A DNA stretch of 64,000 nucleotides from an uncultured Acidimicrobiales bacterium (lineage in GTDB: Bacteria; Actinomycetota; Acidimicrobiia; Acidimicrobiales; SZUA-35), in NCBI GenBank assembly GCA_937922785.1, contig CALAJQ010000022.1, forward strand, positions 1 through 64,000. Direction: 5' to 3'. The translations under genes were made by a program, and so were the position numbers. Numbering within the stretch: the stretch's first letter is position 1; every line of letters begins with the position of its first letter. Shown in pieces: positions 1 to 7,840 of this stretch. Below the pieces are notes generated by a model. The model did no database searches. It was not told the DNA's origin and saw nothing but the letters and a program-made list of their open reading frames with translations.

Positions 1-876
1 ACCCATGTAGAGGGCTAGGAAGTATTCGAAGGTTTCTTGTGTCCAAACGAGGTTGTGGACGAACTGGACTGGGACGGCGCTATGGGGGTTGGCGGCTGCG
101 TCTTGGTAGATCTGGAACAGGGCGTCAGCTGAACGTTGCTGCGGCGTCCGCTCCAGGTGACATAGGGCGGTGTCATCACCGTGAATGGCTTTGGCTTGTT
201 CCCAATCAGCCTTGAACTCGGCGTCTATGTAGTGGTCAAGGATTTCCCGCATCGAAGCGCCCTGCATCGATCCGTGGTTGTGTTCACCATTGAAGGATTT
301 GTTGAAGTTTTGGGTTAACCGGTAGTTCCGGTTCTTATGTAACCGGTCTGCTTCTGGTTCGGGGCCGTCTTGGTCATGAAGCTCAACCCAGTCACGCAGT
401 TTGTCTCTGAACGCGGCCGGCCGTAGTTCGCAGGCTTCACCAACAAGCCAGGTTTCCTGGTCCATTACTTGGTGTTTGATACGAGGGTTCGCGTAGGCCC
501 GGCCGAGTTGGTTGACGTTATCTACTGGGATCTCGCCGGCCTTAGAGGCTGCGTCGATTTCGGGCAGGTCGACACATAGTTTCGCTCGACGCTGCCGGTC
601 CATAGTCTCAGCATTAGACAAGCGGGCGTGGTGGCGGACCATTGCTTTAGGTGACCCGTAGCCGTCACCAGTGTGAAAGTCATAGATTTCGATTTGGTTC
701 AACACACCAGCCGCGGCATGTTCGGAGCGGCGCCGGATCTGTTCCAGATCTTTAATCAACACAACAGCATCAGCTTCATCAACCGGACGGAGGCCGACTG
801 TGTCCAACATGTCGAACCCGGCCGCGATAGTTGCCAGCGCTTCTGTTCTCTGTGTTTGTTCCGCCGAACTCTTCAC
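1..876 (-). CDS. DUF222 / 13E12-repeat family protein, C-terminus cut by window edge
   Basis: I translated the minus strand from a GTG at 876 to the window edge and found 292 codons with no stop. The product has the look of the DUF222 domain of actinobacterial 13E12-repeat proteins: an early TLAxIxAxFDML-like helix, a basic helical stretch, then 'LPEIDAASKAGEIPVDNVNQLG', read here as the typical 'aGeis..hv..l' segment, and a long linker. In this family an HNH nuclease domain usually follows, but it would lie outside the window. No ATG or clear ribosome site marks the start; GTG 876 is the most upstream reasonable choice. The family is abundant in actinobacteria and often associated with mobile DNA, but its cellular role is not established. 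Upstream (877-1028) the DNA is C/A-rich on the plus strand with no other gene. Confidence 0.72.
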   Translation of the reverse strand, partial: MKSSAEQTQRTEALATIAAGFDMLDTVGLRPVDEADAVVLIKDLEQIRRRSEHAAAGVLNQIEIYDFHTGDGYGSPKAMVRHHARLSNAETMDRQRRAKLCVDLPEIDAASKAGEIPVDNVNQLGRAYANPRIKHQVMDQETWLVGEACELRPAAFRDKLRDWVELHDQDGPEPEADRLHKNRNYRLTQNFNKSFNGEHNHGSMQGASMREILDHYIDAEFKADWEQAKAIHGDDTALCHLERTPQQRSADALFQIYQDAAANPHSAVPVQFVHNLVWTQETFEYFLALYMG

Positions 877-1028
877 ACCACCATTATCGCGGCGGCCTAT
901 GACAACATCAGCCCAAAACACGCCCCAAACACCCCAAACCAAAAAGAAATCCCAAAAACCTCACTAAACAAAATCCTCCGATCAAACCGGGCAAGCGCTA
1001 CGCCAGACCAACCGCACCCACCCGCGTT

Positions 1029-1646
1029 CTAGCTACGGCGGAGCGATCGCCAAAGCTTTTGTAGTCGGCCCTCGGGCACGCGTGAAAGCGAGTAAATCTT
1101 GGTGTCGCCGAACATGCCGAAGCGAACCACGCTAATTGTCGGAGCGCCTGCCACCGGGGGCGACAGGCTTTCTTTCTCATCTCCCAGTAGCGACACGGCC
1201 GAACGTCGCACTCTGATGCCGTCGGGCAAGATCACAGTCGCATCACCGAACGCCGAATAGACAGAGACCTTCGAACCATCGGCGATCCGGGCAGTGGCCA
1301 GATCCAGAACCACATCACCAAAGAGACTTACGAATACAAGCTCGCCTTCAATTGCCAAATCGCCGCTCTTGCGAATATCACCAAAGAGCGAAACGCTGGT
1401 GGACGCCATCGGATGACCGGCGGCGGCGGCTACTGGTGGCGGTGGCAAAGGCAGGTCCGCACTAACCGCTTCAAGCTCGCCTCGGGTTTGAGCCTGATAG
1501 ATCGCACCAAAGCGATCGTCCAAGTCGTCGAAGTCAACCTGCCCTTCAGCAAGCGCTCGCTGAATCTGACGAACAGCGATCTCGCGATCTTGGTCGGTTA
1601 TCGGTTCAGACGGTACGGGCATCGCAGCTGCGGAGTCATCACTCAT
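1029..1646 (-). CDS. DUF1707 domain protein with LiaF-like C-terminal domain
   Basis: The N-terminal third carries the DUF1707 signature: 'ITDQDREIAVRQIQRALAEG', then a 'vDFDDLDDRFGAIYQAQTRGEL' type helix pair and 'SADLP'. After a proline/alanine linker the C-terminal half is a repetitive beta-rich domain with recurring 'SLFGD/SAFGD/MFGD' turns, as in LiaF-like cell-wall-stress response proteins. There is no membrane segment between the two parts, so it is probably cytoplasmic or peripherally membrane bound. I prefer ATG 1646 because it immediately precedes the conserved domain; a TTG at 1682 would add 12 residues. The exact function is unknown; a link to envelope stress is inferred from the fold only. 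It is followed on the same strand by the DUF222 gene after about 150 bp. Confidence 0.8.
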   Translation of the reverse strand: MSDDSAAAMPVPSEPITDQDREIAVRQIQRALAEGQVDFDDLDDRFGAIYQAQTRGELEAVSADLPLPPPPVAAAAGHPMASTSVSLFGDIRKSGDLAIEGELVFVSLFGDVVLDLATARIADGSKVSVYSAFGDATVILPDGIRVRRSAVSLLGDEKESLSPPVAGAPTISVVRFGMFGDTKIYSLSRVPEGRLQKLWRSLRRS

Positions 1647-1707
1647 AGATTCGACATTAGTAAGCGGCAATCCCCTAGCCAAAGGCGGCTCGTGCTTTTG
1701 GGCCGCC

Positions 1708-2736
1708 TCAACCCCGACGGGCCTTTAGGTGCGCCTCGATGGTTGACGTCTTGGCCTGGTAGAAGCCCCACTCGTGCAGCGGCTTGAACCCCATCGCCAC
1801 GTTGATAGCAAGCATGCCCTCATTGCTGGCGGCATTGTCGGTGTGAAGCGCCTCCACCGCAGGCGCCTCGGAACGAAGTCGGAGCCACATGTCTGCCTTC
1901 AACCACCGCCCAATTCCTTTGTTGCGATGCGCTGCATCCACTGCGGTATTTCCTTGGAAGCTGAACTTTGGGTTCTCCAGCACTATCGAAAGAGCGGTCT
2001 GGCCCGCGGGCTCATCGTTGGGCCCAAACGCAACGGTCACCCATCGCTCACGGCCGCGCTGGGAAATGATCTTCTCTAAATCGATCACGTCAGACTCAGT
2101 CCAAATGTCATCCTCAAGTTCGGCATCATCGATGGGTGCATCGTTCATTGCATTGTTGAGATACGCGATTGCGGGCAGAAGATGAGCGGGTGCGTGGCCC
2201 TTGTAGTGCTCTAACCGATAGTCACTTGCTCGGTCGAACCGATCGGCTACCCACTTGTGCATCAGCTCCTCGTCGGTGTCTTTCAGCCACATCCGGCTCT
2301 CACGTTCCACCAGTTTGAGATCGGCCCCAAACGCGTTCCAGAACGCCGTCGACTGTTCCGACAGGCTGTTGTACGCGCCAAGCGATGTGCGCCCGTGAGA
2401 ATCGGCGATCTCTAGGACGCCGGCTAGCAGAGCTGTCCCGACGCCGTGTCGGCGATAGTCCGGATGCACTTCCAGTTCAACCTCGCACTTGTCCTGATTT
2501 GTGTCCATGTGACCGGTACTAACGATGGCTTGGCCAATCGCTTTGCCGGCAGACACCGCCAGAAGTGTCTCCTGTTGGAAAGTGTCGGTGCCGCTAAGGC
2601 CAGCCAGATATCTTGCCTGGCTGATCGGGTCAAACTCGGGGTCTCGTTCGAAGGCGAGGGAGCGGTGAAGCTCTGTTGCCGATGTTGCCAGCGGACCGGT
2701 GGCGCTTGGCCCAAAGGGCACGATCTGAAACTCCAT
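1708..2736 (-). CDS. GNAT-family N-acetyltransferase with two tandem GNAT domains
   Basis: The protein has two GNAT folds. In the first, the acetyl-CoA loop reads 'VHPDYRRHGVGTALL' (motif A, Q/RxxGxG/A); in the second, 'VDAAHRNKGIGRWLK' plays the same part followed by 'TDNAASNEGMLAINVAMGF', the usual N-x-x-M-x-x-x-N-x-x-x-G-F ending. Such double GNATs are common in actinobacteria and acetylate small molecules or peptides; the substrate cannot be told here. The reading frame stays open to 2847, but ATG 2736 has a GGGGAG ribosome site directly upstream and avoids overlap with the divergent DUF169 gene that starts at 2812. The interval 2737-2811 therefore holds both promoters. Confidence 0.85.
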   Translation of the reverse strand: MEFQIVPFGPSATGPLATSATELHRSLAFERDPEFDPISQARYLAGLSGTDTFQQETLLAVSAGKAIGQAIVSTGHMDTNQDKCEVELEVHPDYRRHGVGTALLAGVLEIADSHGRTSLGAYNSLSEQSTAFWNAFGADLKLVERESRMWLKDTDEELMHKWVADRFDRASDYRLEHYKGHAPAHLLPAIAYLNNAMNDAPIDDAELEDDIWTESDVIDLEKIISQRGRERWVTVAFGPNDEPAGQTALSIVLENPKFSFQGNTAVDAAHRNKGIGRWLKADMWLRLRSEAPAVEALHTDNAASNEGMLAINVAMGFKPLHEWGFYQAKTSTIEAHLKARRG

Positions 2737-2811
2737 CTCCCCATTCTTGTGCCGCGAGTGACCAAGTGCGTGCGATTTTCCAGTGATCACCCGGTGCGCT
2801 AGAACGAAACT

Positions 2812-3621
2812 ATGACTAGCAACGTTGGTGAGTCCGCGGCCGAGCAACCTGTACGCATTGAAGGAGCCCCTACCGACTGGGCTTCGGTATTGCCCCGACT
2901 CCAGGCGCTGTTAAGAATTCGGACTACACCGATTGGCATGAAGATGTTTGCCACAAAGGCCGAGATGGAGGCCGTCACCAAGATCCGTCGGCCGAAAGAC
3001 ATTCACACAACCGATCAGATCGTTGGCATGGCAAGCCGTCTGAACTGGACTGTTGGAATCACCATGGATGACTTGGTCGGCGCGCAGTGCGGCGCTGTCA
3101 TCGGACTTCACCCTCAAGATGACAAGTGGCTTTCGGGCGAGCACATGGCTGGCGTCTGGTTCGAGACCGTCGAAGACTCTTCAGCTCATCAGCACGCAAT
3201 GCACACGGTGCCCTTTGGTCAGTTTGAAGCAATGGCGGTCTCGCCGTTAAGTACCGGTCGGTTAGATCCACCCGATATCTGCATGATCTACGCCACTCCC
3301 GCCCAGATGATCCTTCTCATCAACGGCCTTCAGTGGGCGGGCTATAAGAATTTGGACTGGGGCTGCGTCGGCGAATCTGCGTGTGCTGACTCTTGGGGTC
3401 GAGCTCTGACAACTGGTCAGCCAAGTCTTTCCATTCCATGTTTTGCCGAGCGTCGCTACGGGGGCGTGATGGAAGACGAGCTGTTGATGGCGCTATCGGC
3501 GTCGGATCTGGAAAAGGCAATCGAGGGCATGGAGGCGCTTTCCAAGAACGGGCTTCGCTACCCCATTGCGCCATATGGGATTCAAAGCGACGCCCGGGCC
3601 GGACTTGGGGCAAGCTATTGA
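2812..3621 (+). CDS. DUF169 family protein (COG2043-like)
   Basis: The 269-residue product resembles DUF169 proteins: an N-terminal 'LQALLRIRTTPIGMKMF' block, a central 'QCGAVIGL' cysteine, and the C-terminal glycine-rich 'WGCVGESACADSWGRAL' followed by 'PSLSIPCFAERRYGGVMEDEL'. Four cysteines (in AQCG, WGC, ESAC and IPC) are spread over the core and could bind a metal or cluster, which is inference. The family occurs in bacteria and archaea and its biochemical role is not settled. The gene ends 3 bp before the LigD-like gene, so the two are probably co-transcribed, although no functional tie between them is obvious. Confidence 0.78.
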   Translation: MTSNVGESAAEQPVRIEGAPTDWASVLPRLQALLRIRTTPIGMKMFATKAEMEAVTKIRRPKDIHTTDQIVGMASRLNWTVGITMDDLVGAQCGAVIGLHPQDDKWLSGEHMAGVWFETVEDSSAHQHAMHTVPFGQFEAMAVSPLSTGRLDPPDICMIYATPAQMILLINGLQWAGYKNLDWGCVGESACADSWGRALTTGQPSLSIPCFAERRYGGVMEDELLMALSASDLEKAIEGMEALSKNGLRYPIAPYGIQSDARAGLGASY

Positions 3622-3624
3622 CCT

Positions 3625-4521
3625 GTGAAAGTTTCTAGCCCGGACAAGCTGCTTTACCCCGACGACGGGGTTACTAAGGCTCAGGTGGTTGAACACTATG
3701 AGCTTGTGGCCGAGCGCATGACTGGTTTTCTGGCCGGTCGACCGCTCACAATCCAACGCTTTCCCAGAGGCATCAAGGCCAAGGGTTTTATGCAGAAGAA
3801 TGCTGCAAAGCACTTCCCAGAATCGATTCAGAGGCTGTCTGTTCCTAAACGGGGCGGCGGCGAAACCCTTTATTCGGTGGTTCACGAGGCAGCCGACATT
3901 CCGTACCTGGCCAACCAGAACACAATCACCTTTCACATGTGGACCTCTAATGCTGAGCGACCCGGTCATCCTGATTGGCTGGTGATGGACCTTGACCCTG
4001 AAGACGGCGATCTCGGCGGAGTTCGTAACGCAACTTCGGTAATACAGGATCTACTGGCCCAGTTTGGACTGGCGGGATTTCCGGTGGCCACTGGTTCCAA
4101 GGGGTTTCACGTCTGGGTGCCGCTTGATGGAACGTCGGACTTTGGTGCGGTGTCGAATGCGTCCCGGGCTTTGGCTGGCCTCGCGGTCTTACACGAGCCT
4201 GACGCTCTAACAACAGAGTTCTTAAAGAAGAACCGCAAGGGTCGTGTCTTTGTGGACTGGTTGCGAAACGGCCCAACAGCGACGGTGGTAGTCCCGTTCT
4301 CGCTAAGGCCCCGAGCTGGCGCGCCAGTTGCTGTACCGCTGAGGTGGGAAGAGTTGGACACAGCAGTTCCCGATGGGCACCGCATTGGCAACATCGAAGA
4401 TCGCTTGTCTCTAAACACCAACATCGAACCCCAGGATTTGCCGGTTGAAGACATAGTCGCTGCCGCCAGAAACGCCGGTGTAGACCTAGACACACCACAC
4501 GATCGGTTCGGTAGAACCTAA
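3625..4521 (+). CDS. Stand-alone LigD-type polymerase/primase domain protein
   Basis: This is the archaeo-eukaryotic primase-like polymerase domain found at one end of bacterial NHEJ ligase LigD, here as a separate 298-residue protein. The metal-binding DLDP motif is at residues 122-125 (D122, D124), 'GSKGFHVWVP' at 157-166 supplies the conserved serine and histidine, and the third acidic residue is in 'VFVDWLRN' (D211). In actinobacteria such proteins accept NTPs or dNTPs and fill gaps during end joining or excision repair. No ligase domain, phosphoesterase domain or Ku gene lies in the window, so full NHEJ cannot be claimed. GTG 3625 is used as start, 3 bp after the DUF169 stop. The neighbouring PolA-like gene, also a repair-type polymerase, starts 160 bp downstream. 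Confidence 0.9.
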   Translation: MKVSSPDKLLYPDDGVTKAQVVEHYELVAERMTGFLAGRPLTIQRFPRGIKAKGFMQKNAAKHFPESIQRLSVPKRGGGETLYSVVHEAADIPYLANQNTITFHMWTSNAERPGHPDWLVMDLDPEDGDLGGVRNATSVIQDLLAQFGLAGFPVATGSKGFHVWVPLDGTSDFGAVSNASRALAGLAVLHEPDALTTEFLKKNRKGRVFVDWLRNGPTATVVVPFSLRPRAGAPVAVPLRWEELDTAVPDGHRIGNIEDRLSLNTNIEPQDLPVEDIVAAARNAGVDLDTPHDRFGRT

Positions 4522-4599
4522 CCACCCTGGTTCTGCCTGTGTCCGCAACCGAATGCGGGCCTGGCGACAGCCAGAACCGATGTTTCGTAGTGTTGTGAT

Positions 4600-4654
4600 C
4601 GGTCGCTGCCGTCACGGTCGCTATCGTCACGGTCGCTGTCGTCACGGTCGCTGT
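4600..4654. repeat. 15-bp tandem repeat, about 3.7 units
   Basis: Units beginning CGGTCGCTGCCGTCA, CGGTCGCTATCGTCA and CGGTCGCTGTCGTCA follow each other directly, with a partial fourth unit CGGTCGCTGT. The array lies in the gap between the LigD-like and PolA-like genes and ends 29 bp before the GTG start at 4684. It may be a simple slippage-prone array or a regulator-binding array. Confidence 0.85.
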
Positions 4655-4683
4655 AAGACGCTGCTGCTAATAGAGTCGGATAG

Positions 4684-7053
4684 GTGAAGCGTGATCCAGC
4701 GGATGTGCCGCTCAGGTTCATAGACAGCCCGGACAAATTGGCTTACCTTGCTGACGCTCTTGACTACTCGGTCCGAGTTGCGATTGACACCGAGACGCCG
4801 ATCTCGGGGCCACACGCCCGTGAAATGCGAGTTATGTCGGTTGCGACCCGGGCGCCTGACGGCGAAGAGCTTGCGTTTGTTATTGATGCCCGAGATGTGG
4901 ACCCAACGCTATTGGGCCCGCTACTGCAAGGCGTGACCGCAGACGCTTGGAACGCCAACTTCGACGCCCGCGTTGTGGACGATGCCGTTTGGAACTCTAA
5001 AGACACCACGTTCGGGCTTAGCTGGTGGGATGCACAAATTGCCGACGCCCTAATTCATCAAGGTCGCAGCGGGGTGAACTGGTTTCACGGCTTGGCCTGG
5101 GCTACCGAGCACTATCTAGGCTTCAAGGCCGAAGGCAAAGGCACGGTTCAGCTTTCCTACACCGCCTTTGATGACCTCACCGAGTCACAGATTGCCTACG
5201 CCGGGGCCGACGCCGTGGAGACCCTGTGGGTCAGCGACGCCATCCGGGTCGAGATCGAAGCCGCCGGTTTGGTAACTATCTGCGATATCGAAATGAAGGC
5301 TCGTCCTTTTCTTGATCGCATGGAACGAACAGGTCTTCCGTTCGATTGGGACCAGTGGCAAGTTGAGTTGGACAAAATCACCAAGCAGAACAGACAAGTC
5401 ATTGGCCAGCTTGCCGATTTGACCGGTGGCGGGCAAGGCAACCTCTTTGATGACGTAATTGAGCCCAGCTGGAATCCGGGTTCGGAACGCCAGGTTAAGG
5501 AGGCGTTGAACAAATGGTCAGAGCCCCAAGTCCGCATCTGGACGTCGATTCGATTTGGCGAGGAAAGACTTCTAACTGAGGCCGACCCGGTAACTGCGAC
5601 GGTTCTTACCGAGGTTGGTGGCCCGCTGGCCGAAGCGCTGCTTGAGTTCCGCAACCAGACCAAGATCTTAAGCACCTACGGCGACTCAATTCACGAACAC
5701 CTCCACCCCGACGGTCGACTCCGGCCTCAGTATCTGCAGGTAGTTGGCACCAACACGGGGCGGCTCGCCAGCCGGAACCCGAACGCCCAGAACTTCACGC
5801 CAAGGATGAAGCCCTACTTCAAACCGGCGAACCCAGATCGCGTCTTTGTTTATGCCGACCTAAGCCAGGCTGAGCTTCGATTCCTGGCCCAGGTGGCAGA
5901 TGACAAGCCCCTCCGCGAAGCCTTCGCCCAGGGCATCGATGTGCACGTTGCTACTGCCGCCAGCATGTTCGGTTTCGACCCCGACGAGCTTGGCAAAGAG
6001 GACCCCGAACGACTGAAGCACTTGCGCCAAATCGCCAAGGCTTTGAACTTCGGAATTGTGTATGGGTCTGGGGCAGCTGCCTTGGCTCGGTCGTTGAGCC
6101 GCGAAGGCTCTATGACCACCACCGAAGAAGCAGGTGAGCTTCTTAACCAGTATCGACAGACCTATCCCGGTGTGGCCGCCTGGGCCGAGGAGCGCATTGC
6201 CGAAATTGCGGCGCTAAGAGATCAGGCAGGCAGCATCGACTGGACTCCGACCATGCGGTTGGCGTTCGGGTTTAACGACATGTCGTTGATCAGGCGGGAG
6301 TTGCGCAAGACCGAAGGCCGTTGGCCCACTGCTGAGGAAATCGCAGATCGCCATCCCCGTCGTGACCTTCAAGACCGGGCGAAGTTGATTGACAACATCA
6401 GCTGGCTGTTGAAGTATTCGGCTCCGGTTGCGTTGGATGCCGAGGAGCAACCGTTCACGTTCTCAAGCAGAACTGTTGCGGGCCGCCGCCAGCAGTTCAA
6501 CCTTCACCTGGACCGACTTTTCCTGCACGCAGTAATCGAGGCGGTTCAATCAACTTCGCCCGAACTGGTTGCGGTGCGTAATCGCTTTGCTGCAGCTAAC
6601 GATCTCAACCTGGTGGTTGCGGGCGAGCTAGTCAGCGAGGCCGAGATCACCCGATGTTTCGAAGAGCGAGCGTTACGCCGTCGCTACATCGAAGCAATTA
6701 GGGGCGAGGCGGGGCGAGACGCCGCAGTCAAACTGTTAACCGCCGCTGCTCGAGAGCGGACCTCTGCAATGGTAAACGCTTGGCGTAATGCACCGATCCA
6801 GGGCGGCGTCGCCGACATCATGTTGGTGGCCTATGCCGATCTGCATCACCGACTCAAAGACTTTCCCGGAGCAGCCCCAGTACAAACAGTGCACGACTCG
6901 GTTGCCATCGAGTGCGCCAAAGACGACGCGTCACAGATTGCAGACCAGGTGAGAGAGGCTCTTGAACAGGCCTCTCTTCGGTTCTGCCCTGACGTCGTGC
7001 CTAAGGCCGACGTCGACATTCGCACCACCTTGGCTGATGCAGACGTCCTGTAG
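4684..7053 (+). CDS. PolA-like bifunctional 3'-5' exonuclease/DNA polymerase
   Basis: Family A DNA polymerase lacking a 5' nuclease domain. Residues 30-190 form a DEDDy 3'-5' exonuclease that looks catalytically complete: D35/E37 in 'AIDTET', D94 in 'NANFDARV' and Y172/D176 in 'YAGADAVE'. Polymerase motif A is 'DLSQAELR' (392-399, canonical DYSQIELR), motif B 'RQIAKALNFGIVYG' (448-461) and motif C 'VQTVHDSVAIE' with H737/D738. Unusually long stretches separate motif B from the conserved 'TVAGRRQQF' (597-605) and that from 'PIQGGVADIM' (704-713), so the fingers/palm region carries two insertions relative to E. coli Pol I. This is probably an accessory polymerase of the actinobacterial 'bifunctional exonuclease/polymerase' group acting in repair, not the replicative-repair Pol I. 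GTG 4684 is the start; the preceding LigD-like gene suggests a shared repair role. Confidence 0.9.
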   Translation: MKRDPADVPLRFIDSPDKLAYLADALDYSVRVAIDTETPISGPHAREMRVMSVATRAPDGEELAFVIDARDVDPTLLGPLLQGVTADAWNANFDARVVDDAVWNSKDTTFGLSWWDAQIADALIHQGRSGVNWFHGLAWATEHYLGFKAEGKGTVQLSYTAFDDLTESQIAYAGADAVETLWVSDAIRVEIEAAGLVTICDIEMKARPFLDRMERTGLPFDWDQWQVELDKITKQNRQVIGQLADLTGGGQGNLFDDVIEPSWNPGSERQVKEALNKWSEPQVRIWTSIRFGEERLLTEADPVTATVLTEVGGPLAEALLEFRNQTKILSTYGDSIHEHLHPDGRLRPQYLQVVGTNTGRLASRNPNAQNFTPRMKPYFKPANPDRVFVYADLSQAELRFLAQVADDKPLREAFAQGIDVHVATAASMFGFDPDELGKEDPERLKHLRQIAKALNFGIVYGSGAAALARSLSREGSMTTTEEAGELLNQYRQTYPGVAAWAEERIAEIAALRDQAGSIDWTPTMRLAFGFNDMSLIRRELRKTEGRWPTAEEIADRHPRRDLQDRAKLIDNISWLLKYSAPVALDAEEQPFTFSSRTVAGRRQQFNLHLDRLFLHAVIEAVQSTSPELVAVRNRFAAANDLNLVVAGELVSEAEITRCFEERALRRRYIEAIRGEAGRDAAVKLLTAAARERTSAMVNAWRNAPIQGGVADIMLVAYADLHHRLKDFPGAAPVQTVHDSVAIECAKDDASQIADQVREALEQASLRFCPDVVPKADVDIRTTLADADVL

Positions 7054-7286
7054 TTAGCGGTTAGATCAGTTAGCGGCGATCGGCAACAGCTAGATCGATA
7101 CGAGGGTCACCACTTGGCCGTCGGCCCGCGGTCTCTGCGTTGATATCGATCGATGCGCTGGCGGTCCGTCGGTTGTTGATTCGGGAGAGTGTGTTGAATA
7201 GTGAAGCCATGTACTAGAGATTACGGATCAACCCATAGCTTGTCACTGAGATTGCGCTGTTTCTAGGCGCAATATTTACCCAATAG

Positions 7287-7332
7287 CTTTACTTTATTTA
7301 GCAATCTTGACACATTGCCAATTAAAGTAAAG
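7287..7332. promoter_or_regulatory. Inverted repeat flanking TTGACA in the Lrp-family gene promoter
   Basis: CTTTACTTTA at 7287-7296 and its exact reverse complement TAAAGTAAAG at 7323-7332 are separated by 26 bp that include a TTGACA (7307-7312), a good -35 hexamer. The right arm ends 5 bp before the ATG of the Lrp/AsnC gene, so the -10 region and transcription start would be covered. This fits an autoregulatory operator; protein binding is inferred. The rest of the 7054-7286 gap shows no recognisable gene. Confidence 0.6.
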
Positions 7333-7337
7333 TCATC

Positions 7338-7799
7338 ATGATTTACCTCGACGATATCAACCGCGACATCCTGGATGAGCTCCAAGTGAACGGCCGCGCC
7401 TCATACAAAGAACTTGGCCAACGCATCGGCCTAACTGCACCTGCAGTCGCTGAACGAGTGCGCAAACTCGAAGAGGCTGGCGTCATAAAGGGCTACCGGG
7501 CCGTAGTTGACTATGAGGCAATTGGATTTCCAATTTTGTGCATCGTAAGAATGAAGGCGCCGATGAGCACGATTGGAATCGATCCCAAGATCGCCAAGAT
7601 CCCTCAGGTCATCGAGGCGGCAAGAGTCACTGGTTCAGACTCCCACGTGCTCCGGGCCCGGGTGCGCAGCACCACCGATATCGAGAACTTGCTAGGCGGC
7701 GTATGGGAAGACGGCGACACGATCACCAACATCGTGACTAGCTCGCCAGTCCCCTATCGGCCAATGAACCTCAAGGCCACAAACGCCGGCCGCGATTAG
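7338..7799 (+). CDS. Lrp/AsnC family transcriptional regulator
   Basis: A 153-residue Lrp-type regulator. An N-terminal winged helix-turn-helix (about residues 5-55, 'DINRDILDELQVNGRASYKELGQRIGLT...AVAERVRKLEEAGVIKGY') is followed by a RAM-type effector domain from about residue 60 to 145. Such proteins sense amino acids or related small molecules and commonly repress their own gene. The promoter lies between the arms of a perfect 10-bp inverted repeat. No obvious target operon adjoins: upstream is polA-like, and downstream the convergent CoA-transferase gene. Confidence 0.9.
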   Translation: MIYLDDINRDILDELQVNGRASYKELGQRIGLTAPAVAERVRKLEEAGVIKGYRAVVDYEAIGFPILCIVRMKAPMSTIGIDPKIAKIPQVIEAARVTGSDSHVLRARVRSTTDIENLLGGVWEDGDTITNIVTSSPVPYRPMNLKATNAGRD

Positions 7800-7840
7800 C
7801 CCGGCCGCTGCGAGATTGGCCGCCATTAGGCCAGCACCCG

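Noticed and set aside
673..1032. Plus-strand open frame of 119 codons
   Set aside because: It lies opposite the DUF222-like frame, has no domain-like pattern, and the minus-strand frame shows family features to the window edge.
4518..4736. Minus-strand frame with SDRDD repeats
   Set aside because: The repeats are just the 15-bp tandem DNA array read in frame; it overlaps the starts and ends of two real genes.
3625..7053. Complete NHEJ locus
   Set aside because: Only a LigD polymerase domain is present; no Ku and no ligase domain gene was found in the window.
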